Shown piece by piece: positions 1 to 10,202 of a stretch of 24,688 bases of DNA. The translations under genes were made by a program, and so were the position numbers. The DNA lies in NCBI GenBank assembly GCA_023627715.1, contig JAMAHW010000177.1, positions 1-24,688 on the forward strand. Direction: 5' to 3'. The DNA is from Periconia sp. R9002 (taxonomy: Eukaryota > Ascomycota > Dothideomycetes > Pleosporales > Periconiaceae). Numbering within the stretch: the stretch's first letter is position 1; every line of letters starts with the position of its first letter. A model generated the notes under the pieces. It ran no database searches, was not told the DNA's origin, and worked only from the letters and a program-made list of their open reading frames with translations.

Positions 1-632
1 TAGGCTAGGTATATTGTTTACATTTCTCGCCTTCCTTGCCTTGCTTGTACGACCGTTGAAATTGGGAGTTGGAGTTGAGGACCAACGCAGCGGAGCGGAT
101 CACCTTGATAAACTAGATTGAATTTGAAATAATCTAACTATATAAGATACGGTATGTTTGGGGCTGGGGGGTTGATTTTTGTGTATGTGTGTGTGAGAAA
201 GGGGGGGGGGACAATGGGTGGGTGTGTATATTTGTGAATGGATTTCTTTGGTGTTTGCTAGGTACAAAGCAGACGGCTAGCTAACTAATTAACTGTCTGA
301 GTGTCGGTAAGTAAGGTTGTGTATGTATGTATCTCTATATCGAGGGCCCTTTGGGATGGGTAGGAAGTAAGAAAAGACAAAGCAGGTGAAAAACCCAGAC
401 ATATAACAAGTAAGCAAGAAAATATCCCTCCCCGAGTCCATAAGCCAACTAGCAATTGTGCAAGAGGGTATCCAGTCAGGTGAAGCCATCCAATTCCCCA
501 TCCATCTATGCAGTGCCTTTCCGAACAAGTCAAAACAAAGCAAATGAAATGGGAAATCCAGAAAACAAATGAAACCTGAAAAAACAAAGATATTCTCGAA
601 GTGCCAGACATCCAGAGTCCAAACACCCCCCC
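1..632. other. Intergenic / 3' flank of the F-box-like gene
   Basis: No gene is supported here. The stretch lies downstream of the minus-strand F-box-like gene and probably holds its 3' untranslated region. A G10 run lies at 201-210 beside a GT-rich stretch. A minus-strand open frame at 285-626 reads as hydrophobic sequence but has no ATG at its first residue and no recognisable domain, so it is most likely T-rich 3' UTR. No tRNA or terminator structure was seen. Confidence 0.6.
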
Positions 633-1925
633 CTAAATCACCTCATCGAACCCCACACCTGCAATCTGCGCCGCCACCAAAGCCGCCCTCGCCTCCTCCT
701 CCTCCTCCCTCCTCTTCCTCTCCTCCTCCGCAGCAGCCGCCCTCACCCGATCACGCGCAGCCATATCCGGGTGCAAACGCACATACTCCGCGCACTCTTG
801 CGGCGACTTACCCATGAAGATGGGCGCGCAGGGGACGTGGCACACGCACCTAGGCGGCGTCCAGTTCCTGTAGACGCGGGGCAAGTGGCGTGTATCGACG
901 AAGGCTTCGGAGGGGGAAAGCTGGATGCCACCACCGTCGTCATCGGTGTAGAGTTGGGTGAGTTCCTCGGGGGTGAATTTGACTGCCTTGTTGAGGGCGT
1001 TCTGGCGGAGGGTGGTGTATTTCGCTTTCTCGTTCTCGTCGATGAAGCCCGTGACGGTGATGTGCGGGATCGAGACGAGGTAGGTGGCGATGGCGGTGTA
1101 GATAGTGCGGTGGAGGGCGCGATAGCACGGGTCGAGGGGGTCGAAGATGCGGAAGATGTCGCGGGATTTGTCGAAGACGACGTCCTTGTACGCGGGGAGG
1201 AAGATGGTGAGGTGTGTGAGGGAGGGGAGTTGGGTCGTGAGGTGGTCGACGTTGACGAGGGTGTGCTCGGGCCCCGTCTGCCAGCCGGGGGTGTTGATTT
1301 TGAAGAAGTGGATGTACGTGCGGAAGTCGAAGGCCAGGGTCGCTTTGCGGATCGCGTGCTTGAAGGTTGCGAAGCGCGAGAGGTGCGGGTGTTGGGTGGG
1401 GAAGCGTGAGTAGAGGGTGAAGGCTGGGATGTCGCGGGCGGTGACGGGTAAGGCCATTTGGCGTCGCTTGGAGCATTGGATGGCGTCGCGGCGGAGGTCA
1501 GAAGGGTCGGTCCAGACAAGGTGGATGGCGTGGAGGAAGGTGAGGTGGACGGTGATGATGCGGACCTGCCGCGAGACGAGGAAGTATGTGGGCCAGTCGG
1601 CAACGTTGTGCTCGAGGATCTTGGTCTTGAGCTCGGTGGAGAGGCCTTTCCAATTGAAGGGGGTTTCGTTGGGAGCAGACACCGTGGGCTGAGCGTTGGT
1701 AGTGCGATCCTTGAAAGTGCTGTGGAATGAGAATGGAAAGCTGTTCAACAGAAAGTAGTCTAAGAGGGTCGAAGAGGAATTGTTTGAAGGTAAAGAGTCG
1801 AAAGAGAGGTCGGGTGAGGTGGGAGGTCGGGGGATGTTATGTTCGAGGGGTGGTGGTGAGGGCACAGGCCCGTCTATTGTGTCGTTTAATGGTGAAGATG
1901 AGAGTGAGGTACAATAGCTGGACAT
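633..1925 (-). CDS. F-box-like domain protein (hypothetical)
   Basis: This is an intronless 430-residue frame read from the ATG at 1923-1925. The frame is open for another 90 codons upstream to 2195, but that part is low-complexity and lies in a duplicated non-coding stretch, so the inner start (MSSYCTSLSS) is preferred. Residues 1-88 are Ser/Pro-rich and look disordered. Around 90-125 a segment beginning FNWKGLSTELKTKILEH resembles a fungal F-box-like motif: a Leu-rich helix, then WPTYFLVSRQVR. The rest is a conserved-looking globular region with no catalytic motif I can name. The last ~45 residues form a highly charged Arg/Glu helix, a likely coiled coil, ending GVGFDEVI. F-box proteins usually link SCF ubiquitin ligases to substrates, but the motif is weak and the function is inference. 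A G8 run follows the stop codon. Confidence 0.6.
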   Translation of the reverse strand: MSSYCTSLSSSPLNDTIDGPVPSPPPLEHNIPRPPTSPDLSFDSLPSNNSSSTLLDYFLLNSFPFSFHSTFKDRTTNAQPTVSAPNETPFNWKGLSTELKTKILEHNVADWPTYFLVSRQVRIITVHLTFLHAIHLVWTDPSDLRRDAIQCSKRRQMALPVTARDIPAFTLYSRFPTQHPHLSRFATFKHAIRKATLAFDFRTYIHFFKINTPGWQTGPEHTLVNVDHLTTQLPSLTHLTIFLPAYKDVVFDKSRDIFRIFDPLDPCYRALHRTIYTAIATYLVSIPHITVTGFIDENEKAKYTTLRQNALNKAVKFTPEELTQLYTDDDGGGIQLSPSEAFVDTRHLPRVYRNWTPPRCVCHVPCAPIFMGKSPQECAEYVRLHPDMAARDRVRAAAAEEERKRREEEEEARAALVAAQIAGVGFDEVI

Positions 1926-2053
1926 GATGAGGGGTGGAGCTATTGTATTCAATTGCAATAGCACAATAGGGCCCACTTTTTGGTATCCTTGACAGGTACT
2001 TGTACAGATTTTGGTTCGGCTCGGGTGGTGAGAGGTGAGAGGTGAGTGGTGAG

Positions 2054-2200
2054 TGTCGCGTAATAGAGTGAGGTCTGATCCTTGAGTGCTATCTCTTTGA
2101 GATTCGTATTGTGAAGTAGTGTCCCAACTAGCTGGGTGGGATTGTGTAAAGGTTGGATATGGGGGTGTAGAGAAACGGTTCTCAGGGACTCCCAATGCCT
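2054..2200. repeat. Diverged tandem duplication, copy A
   Basis: The copy begins TGTCGCGTAATAGAGTGAGG and ends near CTCCCAATGCCT. It shares an ordered series of blocks with copy B: TGTCGCG-AATAGA-TGAGGTCTG, GTAGTGTC-CAACTA, AAAGG-TGG, GGGGGTGTA, GAA-CG-TTC, CCC-AT--CCT. The blocks are separated by small insertions and deletions, so this is an old local duplication. A short upstream block around 1998 (ACTTGTAC) may also be part of the unit. Confidence 0.8.
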
Positions 2201-2238
2201 TGTCTTAGTTTGTGCTGCCGTCACTTGTACCAGAAATT

Positions 2239-2380
2239 TGTCGCGCAATAGAATGAGGTCTGGAGAACTCTCTACTGTAGAGTAGTGTCGCAACTAAGCT
2301 GTGTAGGGTTAGATAACGGTAAAGGTAAAGGCTGGGTAGGGGGGTGTACAAGAACCGTTCCTGGAAACCCCCATTACCTC
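2239..2380. repeat. Diverged tandem duplication, copy B
   Basis: This is the second copy of the unit at 2054-2200. It begins TGTCGCGCAATAGAATGAGG and ends CCCCCATTACCTC. The copies differ by substitutions and short indels, including a doubled GGTAAA block in copy B. An ACTTGTACC block lies just before this copy, matching a similar block before copy A, though copy A has an extra GGTGAGA-type stretch between. No terminal inverted repeats or target-site duplication were seen, so a mobile element is not supported. Confidence 0.8.
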
Positions 2381-3151
2381 ATCGAATACGCAAGACTATT
2401 TTTATAACACACAATAGCTCAAGAAGCGTGAATTCAGTCAAAGCCTAGAGCTAACTCAGCCGCAATTGGAAGTCGTCAAGTCAAAGCTTCCTTGTGCGGA
2501 TTCGACATCTGTGCCATGGCAGGCTAAGTGATTCCATCCGCCATGGCTTGTACTCGATGGAGTACTGGATACATTTTCAGCAAAATCGCACCTTAGACGA
2601 GATGTTTGAGTCGCGACGTGCCAACGACCGAGGCCGCCAAACGAGATATGAACAAAGAGGACCACAGAAAAAAAAGGGTGATTGAGTGTTTTCGAACTCA
2701 AACGAAGTGAGTGAAAAAAATCGCGATAGGAGGACAAACATCTAATAGCAGTCAGTCAGCACCTAACAATCTCAAACTCAAAAATCAAAAGCCCAAAAAT
2801 GTATAAATCGATGCAAAAAAAATCGTACAGCGTGAAACCATAAGAAATTCTCCAAAAATCCACTCGTCTTCACATTGCGAATACCATTTCCACCCATCTC
2901 GAACATTGACGTTGACGTTAACTTTGAACACCCCCACTCGCCCACCTACCTTCCACGCCAAGCCCCACCCACACCTTACAAACGGAGCTCTTATCGATAA
3001 GCCACACACCCCAACTACAATACAAGCTTCCTCCTTCACCAATCAACCGCCTTTCAGTTCCGCACCATCTAACCTCCATCCAACGACCTCTACACACATA
3101 ACATCCGCGACATTCACGACGAAAACAATCCCAAATTTGCAAAATAAGAAA

Positions 3152-4218
3152 ATGAGCCAGCAGAAACCAAACGAGTCGACAGTGGGCCGGCTGGGGGGTG
3201 CGGAAATGGCAGCGCTGAACACGCTGCGCTCGCGACTGATGCCGTTAGTGTATCAGCTGGAGGTGATGAAGATGGAGATGGCGGGGTCGCGTTTGCCGCC
3301 GGATTGGTGAGTGATGAGGGGTGTTTTTTTTTTTCTTTTTTTGGAGTCTTTGAATCGTCGTTCCATTTTTTTTTTTGCTTCACTTTTCTTTTCTTTTCTT
3401 TGGAGGATGTCGTTGGAATGGGGTAACATTTGAAGGAATGTCCATGTCCAAGTCACATGCCCACCCACCACGCACCTCCCCCTCAAACATACATACATAC
3501 ATACATACAATATCACCTCACTAACCTACCCCGCCCACCAACTAGGCCCCAAATCCAGCGCACAACCTCAACAGTAACGCACCTCCTCTCCTCCCTGCAC
3601 ACCCTCCTCCACACCAGCACCAGCACCAACCCATCATCCCAAACCCACCTCTTCGCCTCCTTACACCCGTACCCCCTCCCCCCCTTCCCAACCGCCTCCC
3701 CTGCACTCTTCCCCGTCGCCCTCTCGCACCTGCGGAAAATGCCCGAGCCGCACGATGTCGATTGGGTTAATGCAAGAATTGCCAAGGCGGCGGAGTTTGG
3801 ATATGTGCCGTCGGAGTGGGGTGTTGAGGCGCGTGTGTCTCAAGAGGAGGAAGAAGAGGAGGATGGGGGTGAGGGGGAAGGGGAGGTTAGGAGGGTGAAG
3901 AGGGGAAAGGGAACGTTAGATGAAGATCAGATTATGGAGTTGTGGAGGGATGCCGTCGGGGTTGTGGAGGATGAGATGGCGAATGTGGGGCCTGAAGGAG
4001 GGGATGGGAGTGAGGAGGAGGACGAGGAGGAGGATGAGGAGATGGAGGATGTTGTTGGGGTGGGTGGGATTGGAGGTGTTGGTGGAGCGGCGGCAGTGGG
4101 AGGAGTGGGAAGGGGAGAAGGAGGAGCAGGGGGAAAGCAAAAGAGCGTCGTCGCGCAGGCTATCATGCCGCTCGAGGCTTTGCAAAGGTTTATACAGACG
4201 GGTATGCCGGTTGTGTAG
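3152..4218 (+). CDS. MED8: Mediator complex subunit 8
   Basis: Exons 3152-3306 and 3546-4218 give a 275-residue protein. The donor GTGAGT at 3307 and acceptor CTAG at 3544-3545 rebuild a Trp codon and the conserved stretch LPPDWPQIQRTTSTVTHLL. MED8 belongs to the head module of Mediator, the nuclear coactivator linking activators to RNA polymerase II. Family marks are the N-terminal helix LNTLRSRLMPLVYQLE (about 22-37), the LHPYPLPPFP box with a following LRKMPEP (91-120), a W-containing helix (175-200), and the C-terminal motif MPLEALQRFIQTG (259-271). Between helix and C-terminal motif lies a Glu-rich then Gly/Val-rich insert (about 205-250). The start is the first ATG before the conserved helix and has AAA upstream. 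The 239-bp intron is long for this window. The gene converges on MIX17. Confidence 0.87.
3487..3506. repeat. (ACAT)5 microsatellite in the MED8 intron
   Basis: Five ACAT units lie inside the MED8 intron (3307-3545), about 40 bases before the acceptor. The same intron has several poly-T runs near its 5' side. Confidence 0.9.
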
Positions 4219-4836
4219 GGGCTGGGAAGATGGTTTGCGGTTTTGTATGGGAGCTTGGTCGCTTGATGGCGTTATGGGTATGGGAGTTACCCATTTGTGT
4301 ATTAATACTTTAGCCATTTGTCTTCTCGCCTGTATCATCAGGTTTGGTTGAGCTTTTTCAAGGTTTCGGCCTGCAAACAAAAAAGAAAGAAAAGGTTTGG
4401 ATCATCGTTTTCTCTCCAAGCTGAACTCATTGTTTTATCGTTTTGAAGTCTTGGTTAAAGAAAAGAAGTCGTCCTGGATGTTATCTTCACCCTCCATCCC
4501 TTTTTTTTTCTCTTGTCGCCGCTTGCCACTCACTTTTATGTTAGCGTTCTCACGATTAGCACTAGGATCGATGCGTAGGTGGAATATTGAAGAAGTGTAA
4601 AGTGGCCTTTTTTTTTGAGAAAGTGGCGAGCCAGATGCTAGATTGTGTCGATATGTACTGTTACAAAAGCATGCTGATCCGCATGCAAGAATCTATCCCC
4701 TTCACGGTTTCACACCCCCAAAAAATGCAGATATGCAAGAGATCGAGCCTACTCCACTCCTACTGCCAATAATCTCCCCCATAGCCATGACATGCAATCC
4801 TTCTCTTCCTTAACTCCAACCCAACGCATCCATTCT
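4219..4836. other. Convergent intergenic region, MED8 / MIX17 3' flanks
   Basis: This 618 bp between two stop codons on opposite strands holds the 3' untranslated regions of both genes. Plus-strand frames at 4397-4600 and 4587-4772 are short and have no family features. Poly-T runs occur near 4500 and 4608. No separate gene is seen. Confidence 0.6.
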
Positions 4837-5383
4837 CTAGTACTGCGAAGCGGCCTGCTGGCAAGCCTTGAGTTGGTCGAGGTACCATCCGCAGATGGTC
4901 AAGCTGCCCTGGTTCTCATCCATGCACTTGCGGAAGTTGTTGACGTCGGCGGCGCAGACACCGGATTGCTGCTGCGACATGTTGGTCTGGTGCTGCTGGG
5001 CGAACTCGGAGGACTGGGCGCTCTGGTCGGCGGGGGCAGATGAAGAACCGCCCGAGAACCATCCGCCGACAGCGTGGCCGATGGAGGATCCGACTGCGAC
5101 ACCACTGGATAACCCAAACGTCAGCTTTCTTTCAGTTCCGGGGGGCGTTTGCATGTTTTCGATTGGGGAGGGAGGGTACGTACGCTGCAGTGCTGGCCAT
5201 CTGGCCGAAAAGTCCTGGGCCTTGGCTGGCTTGGGGAGCGGCTTGCGCCTGGGGAGCTGCTGCAGCGGCGGGCGGTGCGGCGGCAGTGGAAGCGTGGCGT
5301 TGGGGAGCTGGAGGCGGAGCAGCGGGTCTCGCGGGTGCGGCCGTAGGACGGCGAGGGGGAGCTCCTCCACGTTGACGAGGCAT
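4837..5383 (-). CDS. MIX17: Twin CX9C mitochondrial protein, MIX17/CHCHD2-CHCHD10 family
   Basis: Exons 5383-5184 and 5104-4837 (79-bp intron, donor GTACGT, acceptor CCAG) give 155 residues. Joining them restores the family hallmark MASTAAGVAVGSSIGHAVGG (62-81), a Gly-rich amphipathic/hydrophobic helix. The N-terminus MPRQRGGAPPRRP is Arg/Ala/Pro-rich, as in this family, and resembles a mitochondrial targeting sequence. The C-terminal CHCH domain has C117-X9-C127 and C138-X9-C148, the twin CX9C pattern oxidised by the Mia40/Erv1 relay in the intermembrane space. Yeast Mix17 and human CHCHD2/CHCHD10 act in mitochondrial respiration and cristae/stress biology; the exact role here is inferred from family. 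The gene ends in QAASQY and stop TAG. Confidence 0.93.
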
Positions 5384-6451
5384 GTTGAGATTTGGTGGGT
5401 GGGTGGTGAGGGTGATGGAGAAATGGATTGGAGGGTGTGGTGGTGTTGAAGTGTTGTGTGTGGTGGATCGAGAGAGGATTGAAGCCGAAGCTTTGAGGTT
5501 CGAGAAGGATCGTTGCTCCGATTGGGAATGGTCTGGCCGAGGCGCGAGTGTGGAAGGCGTAGAGGGTTCTCATTGGTTGGCGCTCTTAACTTTCCCGATC
5601 CGGTAAGTAATGCAAGCCGTCGATCACTGCTGGAGTTTGAATCATTGTAGCAAATCAGTAAAAAAATGCAAAACCCAACAAACTCGCGACAATGCACTGC
5701 AACATACCAGGTTGTTCTATCCACAGCATTGTACACATAATCCAGATCCAATTGAGTGCTTTCAAACTCCTAACATTCCCCTCTCATCCCTCAAGACTCA
5801 TTCTACACATTTTCGCCATTCCAAAGTTCTCTCAATCGTGATAGGACAGCGAAGGGGCACCCGAAGGCGCTGCCATCAACACTTTTCCATGGACTTTCCC
5901 GAATAGGCAGTTTGCCGGCTCAATATCCCGCACGCGATGACTACAACAACATCCAAATATTGCATCGTCGAATTCATCATTTTCGCAGTGTTTTCTGACT
6001 GGCATAATAGCGTGCGACGTATAACCCGCACTCAAATTAAACGTCTTGAACGCCCCATACTCTTACTGTATCATGTTCGTTCTCCTCGTCAATGCGGGCG
6101 CAAACATCGACGTCTGGTACATGTTGCAGAAATACATGAATCATGGTTACGATCGCTGTTATTCCGCCTCTCTATTTTTCTCTGGGTATCTCCTACATAC
6201 TATCCAAGGTGGGTATTTGTACCATCCGTTCTCCAGACGCTCGATAAAAAGATCAATATGCGTACGCTAAACAAAAGAAAAAGCAAAAAACACCACCCAT
6301 GTAAGAACACGCAAATGCAGCAGAAAAGTATATGTATATAAAATATCCACGCACGAACCACAGAATGCATCTCTTTCGCGCCAACACTCCCACTCAGCGG
6401 ACACCGCCCTTGTTATTTAGTAGCCATGACAAGGGCGCTTGACTTGAGCAT
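5384..6451. other. Intergenic, MIX17 promoter and carbonic anhydrase 3' flank
   Basis: This 1.07 kb spacer lies between two minus-strand genes. Short open frames on both strands (for example plus 5610-5906 and 5937-6341) have no recognisable domain. No TATA box, tRNA or repeat was identified. Confidence 0.55.
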
Positions 6452-7719
6452 TTACAAGCTGTTCCTGGGGGCGCGGCGCTGCACAACACCGGCGATGGGG
6501 GTAGGGACAGGCAGACCCGACATCTCAGTGACGGCGACGGTGGAGCCAGCCTTGGGAGCACCAGAAACGGCAGCAGCCTCAGCAGCGGGAGCCTTCTCGG
6601 ACTTCTCGTTGAGAGTGGCCTTGTGTGCGGCGCGGACGGCGTCAATCATGGTCTTGTTGCCGCTGGCCACCTCGGCAGCGGCGCCGACGATGTTCTCCTG
6701 GTTGAGCGAGTTCTGCGTGAAGCGCGAGTTGAACTTGACGACCTTCTTGATGGCGTTGAAGTCGGGGACCGAGATCTTGAGGGGGTTCTCGACGATCAGG
6801 AAGGTCACGCCCTCGGAGCAGGGGGGTGTGGTGAGGGATCCAGTGTATTGAAGGACGTTGGATGTGGCAATGTGCGCCGCGAGACTGGCGGTGTCGATGC
6901 CTTCCGCGATCTCAGTCTCAGAACCGACGGCCTGGATCTTGGAGAGCGAGGGGGTGATGCCGGCGATGATGGGGTCTGAGCCTCCCGTGCAGAGCTCAAA
7001 CATGAGCGCGATCACGGCGATTTTTGTGGAGTCGCCTGCATCATTTTATGTCAGTTCGAGAACTATTTTTGAGTGTGTATGAGGATGGAACAGGTGTTGG
7101 ACAGGGGTGCGTGGTGTTGTGGGGATGTGGGGATGTGCCTGACACGGCCGGGTGTGAGGTGCCGGCTCATGCCTGAGGGCGGAACTTGGCTTACCGACTG
7201 CAGTGTGAACCATGTGGACCTCAAGAGGGGAGTATTCCCTGTTGATGCGATGCTCGGAGGGGGTGTGGATATGGTATCTGGTATCTGCATCAGTGTATGC
7301 TCACACATGCATTTACACGGGTGCGACCCACTGCTTCAGCTCGAACTCCTGATCGCCGACCTTGGTGGTTCCGTTCATGATGACTTCAATGGTGGTTCCC
7401 AAGTTTTCGAAGAGAACAGGGGCCTTGGGGAAGTTGATCACAGGTTTGGCAGCTGCCTGCTGGACAGTGCTGTCTGTTATACAGTCAATTTCCACTCCAG
7501 CCATGTGCAAGCGCAAAACATACCAATGTTGATGGGAGACTGGACCTGGCCAGAGCTGCACAGCTTGTTTCCGTCCGCCAGACCGGCCCAGACGTGCGGG
7601 CCGTTCATTGCGTCGTATCCAAACTTGGGGGGCTCGATGCCGGCCTCGGCGCGCTTGTAGATACCGTGAAGGCAGGTGGCCGAAGCCGTGCTGGCGAAAA
7701 GGAGAGCCTTGACAAACAT
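6452..7719 (-). CDS. Secreted alpha-carbonic anhydrase
   Basis: Four exons (7719-7524, 7473-7332, 7277-7195, 7035-6452) give 334 residues. The enzyme interconverts CO2 and bicarbonate using zinc. A signal peptide is likely (MFVKALLFASTASA). The fold marks are SPINI (61-65), the zinc ligands H115 and H117 in KQYHIHTPSEH, the third ligand H134 in EVHMVH, the substrate-pocket loop SLTTPPCSEG (207-216), and NSRFTQ (243-248). C54 and C213 match the disulfide positions of secreted alpha-class enzymes. Introns are 50, 54 and 159 bp. The second uses donor GTGGGT and is needed to bring the first two His ligands into frame. Residues from about 255 form an Ala-rich tail outside the core, without the hydrophobic end expected of a GPI signal. 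A periplasmic or extracellular site is inferred from the signal peptide. Confidence 0.94.
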
Positions 7720-7879
7720 GGTGGATGAAAAGAAGAAGAAAATGTAATCTATAAATATGAAAAATAGGAGAGATATGTGTTGATTAAAGTAGGCAACGAA
7801 GGGAAGATGAAAAGACAAGGAAAGAGTGTTGTTTAAAATATGAAGATCTGCTGGTTTGAATAGTTGGGTGCTGCGAACT

Positions 7880-7887
7880 TATTTATA
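7880..7887 (-). promoter_or_regulatory. Putative TATA box of the carbonic anhydrase gene
   Basis: On the minus strand the sequence reads TATAAATA, about 160 bases upstream of the carbonic anhydrase ATG. Position and sequence fit a fungal TATA box with a leader of roughly 120 bases; no start-site data support it. Confidence 0.45.
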
Positions 7888-10184
7888 CAGCAATAAAGGT
7901 GCAGAGCCTCGGAGGATTAGGCAAGGATTATTGGCGATCTACGCACAGGGGGGAAAGTAGGTAATGACACTGACGAGCACAGGCTCTACCTGTAAGCGCA
8001 GAAAGGAATGGGTAAAAGAGTGTGGACCAAGCCAAGCGCCCAAGCGTGGATCAACCAAGAAGGGCTGTGAAAGTAGGTAAGACCGAACCGGAAAGAATGG
8101 CAGTGGATATAGAATGAATTGCCAAACGTGCCTTCATATATACATCATCCCGGATGCAGCCGTGCCGCATAGAAAAAGACGTCGAGCCGCCAGTCTCCAG
8201 GTTCTACGTCTCGAACAGAGACCAAGTTGTACCTGCAGAGCCAAGTCATACACTTAACAGCATTAAGGAGTTGTTGGTTGTGCAGGAGGGGAACAGGGAG
8301 ATTGCTCGTGGTATGCATGGTAAACGTTGCCAAGTGCTGAAGCCGACCAAGAGGAGCCTAGAGCTGTCACTAATGCTTGTAGCCAGCAAACCCGTGCTAA
8401 AAGCTGCTAAGGATAGCTTGACAAGGACCCTAGTTTCGCTGTGCCGGGACACGAAGAGCGTACGAGCATACGAGCAGAGCCCCCATGCCAAGGCTCTTTT
8501 CCCATATTACGCACGAAAACACTCGCAACTTTGCCCAAAAGCAAAGAATCGTGGGTAAACAAGAGCGTCTGTTCATTGTGTCGGAGATGCGTCGTAGGTG
8601 CGCACCGTTCGTCGACGAGACTGTCAAACAATCAGTAAGGTCAAAGCACCCGTTCCTTTGGCATTCGACAGTCCAGACCCCATACGCTAACCTCCGCAAT
8701 TCATCCTCTGTGTTTGATCGTGGTAGGGAGAATGATCTACAACGTTACTCTTCTCATAGAGACACCCAAAAAATAAGGCCATTTCCTAGTCTCTGAAACG
8801 ATTCGTCAGGCCAAGAACATCTTGGCATGCTGTTCCTGCGACAATTACGCCCAGCTTTCGGCCCAGGCACCGGACACTGATGGCGAGCTAAGCTGCATAC
8901 GACCACCATTGGCCACGTTTGTAGCGATCGGAGCATTTTGTTTGTGCGCCTCCACAGGTTCTCCTGCTCGCCAGCTGGATGCACGCGGCCAGCATGTTGG
9001 GTCATCAGCCCACTATGAAACGCACAAGAAAACAAGACGTTTAAGACTTGAATATGGTAAGCTGCCCAGCCTGCGTTTCTTCAAGCGCTTGCGTCTTCGC
9101 TGGCGGAGGCTGTCGTCCACTGGTCACGCCGGCCGTCATTGCTTGGCAAATCAGACCACATCACCGATTCTGAGCTCAGCACAGCGGGCGGGGTGCAACC
9201 TGCAAGGCTCAGCATGAGGGGGTGACGAGTCCAGCACTGTAGCGGAGTGCTTTTGCTTGGCGACGGAGCCGGGATTCCAACGCTGTACAGTAAGCCCGTC
9301 GAAAGTCCAGAGGTACTTCCAGATGCGTCGGTGATGATGACAGTGTCTTCGCGCCGTTTACGGTCATTTACATGAGCATCGAGAGGGACGAATCTTGGCG
9401 GAATTGGAAATAGATTGATGACCAAGAGACAAGTGAGGTTGGCGATGGAGGTAGGTAGATGGGTTGATGTAGAAGTCGGGCCGACAGTTTGGCCGTACCA
9501 AGCTCCCGACTTTGACTTTTGACATCGGCTCGGCAGACCCACTCGCTGCTCATCGCCCGGGGAAATGAACTCTCCATCGATCGTCTGGATTCTTGTCAAC
9601 CGTCATGTCCCGCGGAGAAGAAGCCAAGGTTCCGAGCACGTGGGCCTCTCCATCGACTCGTCTTTCCGTGGAGGGACCATCTCGGGCGCGGAAATTAGCA
9701 GCCTCGTCTATCCAGATCCGCAGGCTTACCAACATGTTGTAAACATAAGTATCTACATATTAGATCCAAAGCCCACGGATTGCTTACAGACCCTGCACAG
9801 TCCGAGTTACTAGGACTATCATGTTTGCTAAGTGATGCGCGCACGAGAGTACGGGGGCGGTACCTACAGTAGCGTCGTGGGAGAGTGGAGCAAAACGCCC
9901 CGCCCAGAAACCGTCGACTAGCGTCTCAAGATACTCAACACCAAACGGTCCATCACCAACTTCTCTTTCCAACACACAATTTACGTACCTATCGATATCC
10001 GGTAAAAGAAAAAAAAATCCTCTGAGCTCCGCAAACTAAGCCTCCCTCCTCCTTCTCACTTCTTTCCTAAAACATCGTCTCCGTCCAACTTCAACTTCCA
10101 CGGCGCACACTTCCTTCCAAGCCTCCAAGAATTAACACTCAGCCTCGTGCTGCGTAGCCTCTAGCCAAGCTCAACGCCCCGCGC

Positions 10185-10202
10185 AAAAAAAAAAAAAAAA
10201 AA
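10185..10202. repeat. A18 homopolymer
   Basis: Eighteen consecutive A residues; the last is the A of an ATG opening an 84-codon plus-strand frame (10202-10456) of unknown reality. Confidence 0.9.

Larger units (their letters stand above)
1926..3151. other. Divergent intergenic region between F-box-like gene and MED8
   Basis: This 1.2 kb spacer separates the start of the minus-strand F-box-like gene from the start of plus-strand MED8. Its left half carries a decayed direct duplication (2054-2200 and 2239-2380). Its right half becomes CT/CA-rich close to the MED8 ATG, as is common for fungal core promoters and leaders. No clear TATA box was found for either gene. The minus-strand open frames at 1949-2293 and 2456-2737 lack recognisable domains. 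Confidence 0.6.

Noticed and set aside
285..626. 113-codon hydrophobic minus-strand frame just downstream of the F-box-like stop
   Set aside because: It begins with GTG, lies in probable 3' UTR, and its hydrophobic look comes from T-rich sequence.
743..1603. Long open frames on both strands within the F-box-like gene (for example a 286-codon minus frame and a 212-codon plus frame)
   Set aside because: They are Ser/Pro/Thr- or Glu/Val/Gly-biased shadows of the GC-rich true frame.
1926..2195. N-terminal extension of the F-box-like protein by 90 residues
   Set aside because: The extension is low-complexity, overlaps the decayed duplication, and a good ATG exists at 1923-1925. It remains possible.
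7073..7660. 195-codon plus-strand frame across the carbonic anhydrase gene
   Set aside because: It is antisense to conserved exons and their introns and has no domain.
8893..8905. CATACGACCACC, like the start of a fungal 5S rRNA gene
   Set aside because: The following sequence does not match the 5S internal control region or end in a T-run.
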